Notes under the pieces: generated by a model
The model's input: the letters and a program-made list of their open reading frames with translations, nothing else
The model's database searches: none
Told to the model about the DNA's origin: nothing
Position numbers and translations under genes: made by a program
NCBI GenBank assembly: GCA_946405045.1
Contig: CAMJFV010000125.1
Coordinates: forward strand, 1 to 6,306
From: an uncultured Bacteroidales bacterium
Lineage (GTDB): Bacteria; Bacteroidota; Bacteroidia; Bacteroidales; Paludibacteraceae
Direction: 5' to 3'
DNA: 6,306 nucleotides
Part shown: piece after piece, positions 1-6,089 of the stretch
Layout: every line of letters starts with the position of its first letter
How positions within the stretch are numbered: position 1 is the first letter of the stretch

Positions 1-1055
1 AAAAAGAATGTCACCATAAATATAGTGTTCATTCGGCTCGACGCCTGCGGACAAAATTTCATCGTTGCGCTTTGGTTGCCCAACTGCACACACTGCATTC
101 CGATGTCGATGATGATCACTCCTGCAATGATGCCAACGTAATAGTTTTGGAACAACCCCATGATTATCCATGCAAGCACAACAAACATCACGCCCCACGC
201 ATTTACTTTCTCCACTCCATAACGTGAGATATATTTGCCTGCGTTTGATGCAGTCAACGCACCAGCTATACCACACAATCCAAGTAAACCAACCACGTCG
301 CTCCCCTGGAAAAACGGGGTCTCTTTCATACGGAATGCCATACAAGCCCACATTCCAAGCAATGAGCCAAAGATCAAACCAGAACGGACTGAATAGGTGA
401 TAGCTTTGGGATTCTCCTTGACAAGCTGAAAAATTGAAGACATCAATTTAACAAACCGTCCATTAAACGTTGGCTCAACATACGGAAATGTCTTCAGCAC
501 TATCATTGCTGAAATTGCAATCAGCCCTGCAGCAATCTCATACATCGCACGCCATCCGAAAATGTCGCCGACGTAACCGCTTGCGACTCGTGAGCCAAGA
601 ATTCCGACAAGAAGTCCAGACAATATCAATCCGACTTTACGCTCTTTCTCTTCTGTGCGAGAAAACTGAGACACAAATGGGATAAAAATCTGTGGAGCGA
701 CAGAGAAAACTCCCGTCACAAAACTTGACACAAGCAACAGCATCACATTGCTGGAGAACGCTATCGTCAACAGAGAGAAAAACAGTGCTCCAAAACAAGT
801 GAGTATAGTGGTGCGTCTATTATAGAGATCTCCCATCGGGATAATGAAAAGAAGGCCAAGCGCGTAACCTATCTGCGTAAACACCGGCATCAAATTAACC
901 TGAAACTCAGTGAGACCAATGTCCTCACGAATAAGATTCAGCAATGGCTGACAATAGTACAGGTTAGCCACCGACACCCCCGCCATCACAGCAAGCAACG
1001 CCACTAATGATGATGGTATTCCCTCATTTGGTTTAAGACAGTCGACCTTTTGCAT
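1..1055 (-). CDS. MFS transporter, 3' end cut off by the window edge
   Basis: The frame is open for 351 codons from an ATG at 1055-1053 to the left edge, so the C-terminus is missing. The translation is strongly hydrophobic, with about eleven membrane segments visible. Residues 31-39 read NLYYCQPLL, close to the first-helix signature of the AraJ-like branch of MFS_1. A motif A equivalent (GDLYNRR, residues 75-81) lies in the loop after the second helix, and residues 160-170 (GYVGDIFGWRA) follow the fifth helix as in related drug or sugar efflux proteins. Full-length relatives have about 400 residues, so roughly the last helix is absent. The start is supported by AGAGGAAAG just upstream and by the hydrophilic N-terminus before the first helix. 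It follows the 59-residue winged-helix gene by 38 bases and is the last visible gene of the run. Family is secure; substrate is unknown, and efflux is only suggested by the neighbours. Confidence 0.9.
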   Translation of the reverse strand, partial: MQKVDCLKPNEGIPSSLVALLAVMAGVSVANLYYCQPLLNLIREDIGLTEFQVNLMPVFTQIGYALGLLFIIPMGDLYNRRTTILTCFGALFFSLLTIAFSSNVMLLLVSSFVTGVFSVAPQIFIPFVSQFSRTEEKERKVGLILSGLLVGILGSRVASGYVGDIFGWRAMYEIAAGLIAISAMIVLKTFPYVEPTFNGRFVKLMSSIFQLVKENPKAITYSVRSGLIFGSLLGMWACMAFRMKETPFFQGSDVVGLLGLCGIAGALTASNAGKYISRYGVEKVNAWGVMFVVLAWIIMGLFQNYYVGIIAGVIIIDIGMQCVQLGNQSATMKFCPQASSRMNTIFMVTFF

Positions 1056-1068
1056 TTCTTTCCTCTTC
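1056..1068 (-). promoter_or_regulatory. Shine-Dalgarno-like site before the MFS gene
   Basis: On the minus strand the bases before the MFS ATG read AAGAGGAAAGAA. This purine-rich AGAGGA core is the most Shine-Dalgarno-like leader among the start sites here; most others are simply A/T-rich, as is common in Bacteroidota. It supports the chosen ATG at 1055. It could be chance purine richness. Confidence 0.4.
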
Positions 1069-1093
1069 AGACAACAACACAAGAATCATCAGA

Positions 1094-1273
1094 TTAATTA
1101 GCAGGAGCCCACTTGCAACGAACAGGAGATACGATCGCCCCCTCTTCTTTCAACTCCTTCATTGCTTTATCCACTTCCTTACGGTCAAGGCCACTAAGTT
1201 CAGCGATTTTTCCTGCATTAAGAGGCTCACCTGCCTTCTTCATTGTTTCCAACACTTTACTTTTGTTATCCAT
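1094..1273 (-). CDS. 59-residue winged-helix transcriptional regulator-like protein
   Basis: An ATG at 1273-1271 opens a 59-codon frame ending in TAA at 1096-1094, just too short for a 60-residue cutoff. The protein reads as one small winged helix. The first helix is residues 2-14 (NKSKVLETMKKAG). A helix-turn-helix follows at 20-43, with AGKIAELSGLD leading into KEVDKAMKEL. A short wing is formed by residues 45-57 (GAIVSPVRCKWAP). Tiny stand-alone wHTH proteins of this layout, with a 'SP.RC...AP' ending, are recalled from Bacteroidales genomes, usually annotated as transcriptional regulators; no search was run. The gene starts 14 bases after the flavin reductase stop and ends 38 bases before the MFS start, so it is probably co-transcribed with both. 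It has no effector domain, so it could sense through its single cysteine (C53), act with a partner, or serve as a simple repressor. DNA binding is inferred from fold only. Confidence 0.8.
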   Translation of the reverse strand: MDNKSKVLETMKKAGEPLNAGKIAELSGLDRKEVDKAMKELKEEGAIVSPVRCKWAPAN

Positions 1274-1287
1274 AGTATTTACAAATT

Positions 1288-1851
1288 TTAGATTTCTTTA
1301 CCACAAGCGAACGCTTTTCCAAGCGTCTTGCCAAGCTGAATATAATTATGGTTGACAGAATCATACGTGATAAGATTCATCTTTTCCACGTCTGGATTGC
1401 CATTACCATCCAGATATTTTTCATCACAAAGGACATTAACCACTTCTGCCACAAGATAGTAACCAGTCTCAGACTCATCAAATTTCTGTTTGATACGGCA
1501 TTCCATAGTCATAGGGAAATTCGTGAAGACGGGAGCGTTGACGTTGGGAGCTTTTTCTGCAGTCCATCCCGTCTTCTCCATCTTATTTGGATCTTTTCTG
1601 GCTGACACAATACCCACGAAATCGCTTGCCTCCATTGTATCTGCAGTAGCAAAAGCGACGGTGAACTCGCCATTGTTCAATTTTAGATTATCAGTAGTGG
1701 CGTGGCTGCCCATTGAAATCATAATCTCATGCATATCCCAAGTGCCACCCCACGCTGCGTTCATCGCGTTTGGTTTTCCTTCTTTATTATATGTGCCGAT
1801 AATGAGCACTGGCTGTGGAAGCATCCACGGTTTTGATCCAAAACTTTTCAT
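1288..1851 (-). CDS. Flavin reductase family protein (flavoredoxin type)
   Basis: The 187-residue protein fits the FMN-binding split-barrel flavin reductase family (Flavin_Reduct, DIM6/NTAB-like). The signature region is residues 13-37: QPVLIIGTY, then GKPNAMNAAWGG, matching the 'PVLIVGTYD..GKPN.M.AAWGG' block of flavoredoxins. Further family features are DFVGIVSAR at 77-85, the TGWTAEKAPNVNAPV segment at 94-108, the MECRI strand at 116-120 and the C-terminal LGKAFACGK at 177-185. Such proteins bind FMN tightly and pass electrons to or from flavin, in the cytoplasm; some members reduce xenobiotics or act with an electron-transfer partner. Length is normal for the family and no signal peptide is present. 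It starts 12 bases after the HARE-HTH-like gene and ends 14 bases before the second wHTH gene, so it is flanked on both sides by small putative DNA-binding proteins. Physiological substrate is unknown. Confidence 0.92.
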   Translation of the reverse strand: MKSFGSKPWMLPQPVLIIGTYNKEGKPNAMNAAWGGTWDMHEIMISMGSHATTDNLKLNNGEFTVAFATADTMEASDFVGIVSARKDPNKMEKTGWTAEKAPNVNAPVFTNFPMTMECRIKQKFDESETGYYLVAEVVNVLCDEKYLDGNGNPDVEKMNLITYDSVNHNYIQLGKTLGKAFACGKEI

Positions 1852-1863
1852 AAATCGTCTAAA

Positions 1864-2070
1864 TTAATAATTCAACATTATTCTGCCATTCTCTTTGACA
1901 AACACTCCAGGAAACCTGCATATCACAGCATACACCTGTTTGCTGGTCACTGGCAGTCCATCTTTTCTGACATGCAGTTTCTGTCTGTTTATAGCCTCAG
2001 CAATCTGATCTGTAGTCATTCCACCGTTTCTCGATGCGATCACGTAGACTATAGCCTCCTCAATTTTCAT
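1864..2070 (-). CDS. 68-residue HARE-HTH-like winged-helix protein
   Basis: The protein resembles the HB1/ASXL/restriction-endonuclease winged helix (HARE-HTH). A first helix (residues 2-14, KIEEAIVYVIASR) is followed by MTTDQIAEAIN at 18-28. Next comes the characteristic basic RKDGLPVTSKQVYAVI at 35-50, comparable to the 'RKDG.PV..SQ..ARI' block of the family, and a short wing (FVKENGRIMLNY, 57-68). It is a stand-alone domain with no nuclease or methylase part attached. Its ATG lies inside the end of the HAD gene, with the two frames overlapping by 11 bases, which suggests translational coupling. The flavin reductase starts 12 bases after its TAA stop. A regulatory DNA-binding role is likely, but the family name is a recollection from motif shape, not a search result; a stand-alone adaptor that binds protein or DNA is also possible. 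Confidence 0.8.
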   Translation of the reverse strand: MKIEEAIVYVIASRNGGMTTDQIAEAINRQKLHVRKDGLPVTSKQVYAVICRFPGVFVKENGRIMLNY

Positions 2071-2665
2071 TCAATAGTTTTCTAAGTTCTTTTTCAAACT
2101 GTGCTGCATCACAGAAGACTATTCCATCCATACCCAAACGTCGTCCAGCCTCAACATTCTCAATACGGTCGTCAGCAAAGACGCATTCCTCAGGATTTAA
2201 GCTAAAACGGTCGAAAAGGCATTGATAGATTTCTGGTTCTGGTTTGATTTTATGTACTTCAGATGACACGATATAACCATCGAGCAATTCGAAAATATCA
2301 TACTGTTCCATCGTAAGGTAAACCTTGCTGCACCAGTTTGATAGACCATATAGTTTGTACCCTTCCGCTTTTAGTTTCTTAAGCAGTTCTTTCATTCCAG
2401 GAATCTCACCTGTAATAAGATCAGGATAACGGTCTTCGAAAATTCGCAATTCCGGTTCAAACTCAGGATATTCAGCTATCAGATCGTCGACAATCTCATC
2501 AAAAGGTTTCTCTCCCCTATCCACAACAGGAGTCAAACCATCATTATATAAGACAGGGACAAATTGTTCACGACGCTCATCATTGGGAACATAACGTCGA
2601 AAAAAAATGTCGAAATCGTAGTCGACCAGCACTTTGCCAAAGTCTAAAATTATATTACGTATCAT
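2060..2665 (-). CDS. HAD-superfamily hydrolase, YihX-like phosphatase
   Basis: A haloacid dehalogenase-like hydrolase of 201 residues. Motif I is IILDFGKVLVDYD (residues 5-17) with nucleophile D8. Motif II is the serine in LYGLSNW (S109). Motif III is the lysine of HKIKPEPEIY (K141). Motif IV is FADDRIENVEAG (D165, D166). An alpha-helical cap lies at about 17-90. The order and spacing match YihX-type phosphatases of the HAD IA group. The usual second aspartate of motif I (D+2) is glycine here (G10), as it is in YihX itself ('DLGNV'), so phosphatase activity is still plausible, probably on a small phosphorylated metabolite. The same frame can be extended to an ATG at 2755, but those 30 extra residues overlap the real upstream gene and add nothing HAD-like, so the ATG at 2665 is preferred. 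That ATG overlaps the upstream stop as ATGA. Confidence 0.9.
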   Translation of the reverse strand: MIRNIILDFGKVLVDYDFDIFFRRYVPNDERREQFVPVLYNDGLTPVVDRGEKPFDEIVDDLIAEYPEFEPELRIFEDRYPDLITGEIPGMKELLKKLKAEGYKLYGLSNWCSKVYLTMEQYDIFELLDGYIVSSEVHKIKPEPEIYQCLFDRFSLNPEECVFADDRIENVEAGRRLGMDGIVFCDAAQFEKELRKLLNEN

Positions 2666-2841
2666 GCCTTTATTTCTTTTGTTTCTGTTTCTACAGGACG
2701 TAAACAGTGTGGCAACTTGCCATACTCTCTGTGATGGGCCACGCAGGCACAGCACTTTCCATGCCTAGGGCACTCCTTAGGGCAAGTACATTCAAAAGAA
2801 TGTTTTTCTTCCACTGTTTTTGATCTATGAGGACAATCCAT
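2662..2841 (-). CDS. 59-residue cysteine-rich protein (DUF6485-like?)
   Basis: An ATG at 2841-2839 opens a 59-codon frame that ends in TGA at 2664-2662. It carries eight cysteines (C3, C18, C20, C24, C30, C31, C33, C46) and six histidines. The core is ECTCPKECPRHGKCCACVAHH at about 17-37, followed by HREYGKLPHCLRP at 37-49. This recalls the small 'cytosolic protein' family with a 'C.C....C.R.GKCC.C..YHR..GELPAC' pattern, which I believe is DUF6485; the name is from memory. The cysteine and histidine spacing suggests bound metal, zinc or possibly iron-sulfur. The evidence that it is a real gene is the tight fit: 5 bases after the flavodoxin-family stop, an ATGA overlap with the HAD start, and a conserved-looking motif. 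No signal peptide or membrane segment is present, so it should be cytoplasmic. Function is unknown. Confidence 0.85.
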   Translation of the reverse strand: MDCPHRSKTVEEKHSFECTCPKECPRHGKCCACVAHHREYGKLPHCLRPVETETKEIKA

Positions 2842-2846
2842 AATTA

Positions 2847-3458
2847 TTATCTAATAAAATTCATAGGCGTACGAGGTTCACGCACAGGAGCATCACCGTC
2901 ACCAGTTGCAATCTTCTTCATCAGCCAAGACATATTGTTGGCCAGAGTGCGTACAGTCTGTAGACCTTCTACATCAAGAGCTGTCTCTCCTTCCGCACAA
3001 CCATAAAGGATATTCCAGTATTGAGACGTCACGACTGGCATATTAGTCATTTGGAAAGGCATATTAAGCGACTGAAACGCGGCAGTAGCTCCTCCACGGC
3101 GACAAACACAGATACCAGCGGCTGGTTTGTTTGCCATCACACTACTACCTGCATACATCATACGCTGTTGCAGACAACACACTGGTCCAGCAGGCTGTCC
3201 ATAGTAGACTGGCGAACCAATCACAAGTCCATCACACTCCTCCATCTTGGCAATGATGCTGTTTGTGATATCATCGTTGAAAGAACAACGGTTGTCATGA
3301 CAGCTGTTGCATGCCACACAGCCACGGATTGGTTTTGTGCCGATCCACACCATCTCGCTTTCGATTCCGTTGTTTGCCAACTGTTTAGCAAACTCCTTCA
3401 ATGCTACCGATGTGTTGCCTTCCTTACGAGGACTTCCATTTAAAAGTAAAACCTTCAT
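2847..3458 (-). CDS. Flavodoxin-fold NADPH-dependent FMN reductase family protein with CX2CX2CX4C insert
   Basis: A 203-residue protein beginning with the FMN phosphate-binding loop MKVLLLNGSPRKEGNTS (residues 1-17, GSPRKxGNT), the hallmark of the WrbA/iron-sulfur flavoprotein branch of the flavodoxin fold. A cysteine cluster C47-X2-C50-X2-C53-X4-C58 follows, then DGLVIGSPVYYGQPAG at 76-91 (second flavin loop). CRRGGATAAF at 119-128 and the conserved MPVVTSQYWN at 140-149 complete the pattern. The cysteine spacing is close to the CX2CX2CX5C cluster of archaeal iron-sulfur flavoproteins, so a 4Fe-4S centre is possible; many bacterial relatives carry the same cysteines without a proven cluster. 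Expected role: cytoplasmic reduction of quinones, flavins or electrophiles, or electron transfer. It is the first gene of the left-hand run; the cysteine-rich small gene starts 5 bases after its stop. The leader is A/T-rich with no clear Shine-Dalgarno, and the start is fixed by the beta-strand immediately before the flavin loop. Confidence 0.93.
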   Translation of the reverse strand: MKVLLLNGSPRKEGNTSVALKEFAKQLANNGIESEMVWIGTKPIRGCVACNSCHDNRCSFNDDITNSIIAKMEECDGLVIGSPVYYGQPAGPVCCLQQRMMYAGSSVMANKPAAGICVCRRGGATAAFQSLNMPFQMTNMPVVTSQYWNILYGCAEGETALDVEGLQTVRTLANNMSWLMKKIATGDGDAPVREPRTPMNFIR

Positions 3459-3489
3459 ATTAGTATTTGTTAATTAATAATAAATATTA
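3459..3489 (-). promoter_or_regulatory. A/T-rich leader of the redox operon; no recognisable promoter
   Basis: The 31 bases between the hairpin and the flavodoxin-family ATG are almost pure A/T (minus strand ends TTAACAAATACTAATATG). I looked for the Bacteroidota sigma factor pattern (TTTG about 19 bases before TAnnTTTG) here and through the whole 78-base gap and did not find it. The run may start from a divergent promoter in this leader, from inside the end of the upstream gene, or by read-through past the hairpin. The A-rich sequence before the ATG is compatible with translation initiation in this phylum. Confidence 0.3.
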
Positions 3490-3520
3490 GTAGAGACGTG
3501 GGGATATCCACGTCTCCTAC
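3490..3520 (-). terminator. Hairpin between the yfhO-like gene and the redox operon; terminator or REP-like palindrome
   Basis: Two inverted arms, GTAGAGACGTGG (3490-3501) and CCACGTCTCCTAC (3508-3520), pair over 12 base pairs with one unpaired C (about 3516) and a 6-base loop. It lies 16 bases past the stop of the 848-residue gene. On the minus strand the stem is followed by an A/T-rich but interrupted stretch (CTAATATTTATTATTAATT), so it is at best a weak intrinsic terminator. A 'GTAGAGACG...CGTCTCTAC' palindrome also resembles intergenic repeats that I recall from Bacteroidota and cyanobacteria. Both readings can be true. Hairpin: certain; termination: moderate. Confidence 0.6.
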
Positions 3521-3536
3521 TATTTATATCTGTGTT

Positions 3537-6083
3537 TTAGTCTTTTACTACTACAGCTGTCTCATCGTCCTTTTTTCTTTTGTAGAAGAAATAAGCGATA
3601 TAACCTACAATCAGAAGAACGAGAATCCATCCAATAACATTTGAAATGTGTGTCAAATTAACAAATGCATCTGGATAGAACAAGAATTCAATTTCATGCT
3701 CTCCCGCAGGCACAACCATACCACGCAAAATCCAATTTGTACGGAAATGATCTACTTCATTACCGTCGACATAGACATGCCATCCTGGTTTATAATAGAC
3801 ATCCGAGAAGACTGTCAAAATATCCTTTTGTGAAGAAGAAGTGAACTTCTTTCTGTTAGGATGCGACAACGTCAACTCAACTTTCGCCGTTGTATCCATC
3901 TCGAATGAAGTGACCAGACTCTTGAATTCCTCATTTATGATTGCAGTTTTAGACGGATCTATCTCCTTCAACATATTCATCTCAGAATCCGCATCTTTCA
4001 CAAATTTAACGTCACCTACCACCCAAGCGTCTCCATTTCTTAACGGATTTTCTATTGGAGCAGCGTCATTATTATATATGATATACTTTGTGTTAAGCAT
4101 ATTCAACACCTTAGTGGAAGAGAAAGCTGCCTCAACATCTTCAGCAGTCCTTGCCTTCTGCAAATTTGTGATGATTGTCTTCATCTCAGGTTCGATACAC
4201 TGTTCTATCAAATCCTGATAACGACGCAACTTGGCAGCGTTATATCCACCGATTGAGTGGTGGAAATAAGAGACTTCTGAGTTGTTGAATGGATTATTTA
4301 GATTCAACACACGGAAATCCACAGCATTGTCCGACAAAATAAATTCGTCCGCCTTTGTTGGCTTTCTTGTCTCACTCTTTGCTCTTTGCTTTATATAGTT
4401 GTCATCATTCAAATAACGTTTGTCTACACTCCACAAATCAATCAAAGTGAGGAATGCGATAGCAACAGCAACAAACTTTCTGTTCTTCACCATTCCTTGA
4501 CGTGAGAAAATCCACATCAACGCAGCTGCTATCAAAATAAACACCAACGAACGGAATGCATCATCACTTGCCAAATCCTTACGATCAGCAACCAACGCGT
4601 CAACAAACCAATCCGGATAGTTAGCCAACTGAGCAGCATCCTGTGGCGCAACAAAATCTCCAAATATTCCAGGAGCAATCCATACAAGCAAACAAACTCC
4701 TGCTGTAAGAATCAGCGATGCGTAAAAAGAAAAACTGAATCTGTCGGTACTGATTTTACCAAACAGTTTCGAAGGCAACGGAGTCTTGTCTATATCTTTC
4801 GTCATGTACTTATCCAATGCCAATGCTGCCATCAATGCAAATATCAACTGCGGTATCACAAGAGCCATTGAAGGAGTACGGAACTTGTTGTACATAGGCA
4901 GATAATGGAAGAAGAAATCATTGATTCCCGCATTCTTACCAAAGCTCAATATCATGAAAAATATTGTAGACGCGAATAAAACCCATTTGAATTTTGTTTT
5001 GATATAGAACATTGCGAAGCAAGCCAAGAAACATACGATCGCACCGAAGTAAACCGGACCTGATGTAAATGGCTGATCTCCCCAATACGTATTCATACGA
5101 AGAGTTTTCGGAACTGCCACTCCATGCTTTTTCATCTCCTTTGCCAAATGAGACGTCTTACGATCTAGTTCTCCACCACTCTCTCCTCCATATATATTTG
5201 GAATCAACAGTGTAAATGTCTCAGCCTTACCATAACTCCATGCAAAAGCATATCCCTGATCCAAACCTGATGACTTGTCAGTCTTACCGTCTACCTGAGC
5301 AGACAATTCACTCTTTCCTCTAATACTCTGCTGACCCAATTCATAATTAGACAACAATTTTGGAGAGTTCATCAATACCGCAACTAAAACTCCTGCAAAC
5401 AAACATCCTGTATTGATCCAAAGATCTCTCTTCTCCCCTTTCTTTATCGAATATATCAGATATCCTAAATAAAGAGCAAGACACAATAATGCAAAATAAT
5501 ATGAAATTTGATAATGTCCATAAGATATATGACAATACAATGCAACAGAGAACACTATCAACGGCCATAACTTATTCTTTTTCTTAATAAGCATGACCAT
5601 ACCCCAAAGGACTAATGGCATAAAAGCCATAGCCCACGCCTTCATGACATGACCAGCCGCTATAATAATAAATGAATAAGATGACAACGCAAATGCAAAC
5701 GCGCCAAACACGGCAACCGGTATTGAGCATCCCAATACCATCAACAAAGCATACATGCAGATAAGACTACATAATACTATGCCTCCATCTTTATCTCCAA
5801 ATACATTCAAAACCATACCTCTTACGGTAATAATAGGATTTGAACCCAAGCCATATCCTGTCACCGTATACGCAGGCATTCCGGAGAACATAGAACTACA
5901 CCAAAACGACACCTCGTCATTTTCTCCATCATTATAGAAGGCTTTTTGCTCTTGAGCCATACCTTCCCAATGGTAAACATCTCCACCTAACAGCTCTTTG
6001 CCGTCGAATTTGACACTGAAGTACGCCAACGTACTCGCAACAAAAATTAATAGCACTAACAAGTGCTTCATCCAGTCTTTCAT
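3537..6083 (-). CDS. YfhO-family multi-pass membrane protein (GT-C-type)
   Basis: An 848-residue protein with about fourteen membrane segments, at roughly 6-24, 101-120, 122-142, 148-166, 172-188, 191-211, 222-240, 343-360, 365-381, 405-424, 451-471, 511-526, 536-552 and 812-834. A first outer loop (25-100) holds acidic residues (GGDVYHWEGMAQEQ at 33-46) and SSMFSGMPAY at 63-72, matching the 'MFGGMPAY' block of Bacteroidota YfhO proteins. A large soluble domain (about 555-810) ends in YYKPGWHVYVDGNEV (763-777) and VVPAGEHEIEF (790-800), the C-terminal YfhO signature. In Bacillus subtilis YfhO takes part in adding GlcNAc to lipoteichoic acid from a lipid carrier, and its fold is of GT-C type. 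In Bacteroidota the acceptor is unknown. The ATG at 6083 puts the first helix at the N-terminus behind an A-rich leader. It starts 6 bases after the flippase stop, which suggests a joint role in surface glycans. Catalytic residues are not established here. Confidence 0.92.
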   Translation of the reverse strand: MKDWMKHLLVLLIFVASTLAYFSVKFDGKELLGGDVYHWEGMAQEQKAFYNDGENDEVSFWCSSMFSGMPAYTVTGYGLGSNPIITVRGMVLNVFGDKDGGIVLCSLICMYALLMVLGCSIPVAVFGAFAFALSSYSFIIIAAGHVMKAWAMAFMPLVLWGMVMLIKKKNKLWPLIVFSVALYCHISYGHYQISYYFALLCLALYLGYLIYSIKKGEKRDLWINTGCLFAGVLVAVLMNSPKLLSNYELGQQSIRGKSELSAQVDGKTDKSSGLDQGYAFAWSYGKAETFTLLIPNIYGGESGGELDRKTSHLAKEMKKHGVAVPKTLRMNTYWGDQPFTSGPVYFGAIVCFLACFAMFYIKTKFKWVLFASTIFFMILSFGKNAGINDFFFHYLPMYNKFRTPSMALVIPQLIFALMAALALDKYMTKDIDKTPLPSKLFGKISTDRFSFSFYASLILTAGVCLLVWIAPGIFGDFVAPQDAAQLANYPDWFVDALVADRKDLASDDAFRSLVFILIAAALMWIFSRQGMVKNRKFVAVAIAFLTLIDLWSVDKRYLNDDNYIKQRAKSETRKPTKADEFILSDNAVDFRVLNLNNPFNNSEVSYFHHSIGGYNAAKLRRYQDLIEQCIEPEMKTIITNLQKARTAEDVEAAFSSTKVLNMLNTKYIIYNNDAAPIENPLRNGDAWVVGDVKFVKDADSEMNMLKEIDPSKTAIINEEFKSLVTSFEMDTTAKVELTLSHPNRKKFTSSSQKDILTVFSDVYYKPGWHVYVDGNEVDHFRTNWILRGMVVPAGEHEIEFLFYPDAFVNLTHISNVIGWILVLLIVGYIAYFFYKRKKDDETAVVVKD

Positions 6084-6089
6084 ATTTTT

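Noticed and set aside
170..685. Two short plus-strand frames opposite the MFS gene
   Set aside because: They lie antisense to the continuous 351-codon MFS frame, and their translations show no recognisable domain.
1..1055. MFS gene as a pseudogene
   Set aside because: I read all 351 codons without a stop or frameshift; it is only cut by the window edge.
1113..1355. 80-residue hydrophobic plus-strand frame
   Set aside because: It is the antisense of the 59-residue wHTH gene and the end of the flavin reductase; the hydrophobic look comes from complementing Lys/Glu-rich codons.
1348..1867. Plus-strand open frames opposite the flavin reductase
   Set aside because: They are antisense to a well-recognised gene, have no family resemblance, and their coordinates follow the codon structure of the real gene.
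2666..2755. N-terminal extension of the HAD protein by 30 residues
   Set aside because: The extension is not HAD-like, comes before the first beta-strand of the fold, and lies in a different frame over the better-supported Cys-rich gene. The ATG at 2665 gives a normal family start.
3021..3443. 140-residue plus-strand frame opposite the flavodoxin-like gene
   Set aside because: Composition is low in meaning (Thr/His/Cys-rich) and it mirrors a strongly supported minus-strand gene; no leader or motif supports it.
5347..5568. 73-residue minus-strand frame inside the YfhO-like gene
   Set aside because: It is an out-of-frame shadow of membrane helices in the large gene and has no independent start signal.
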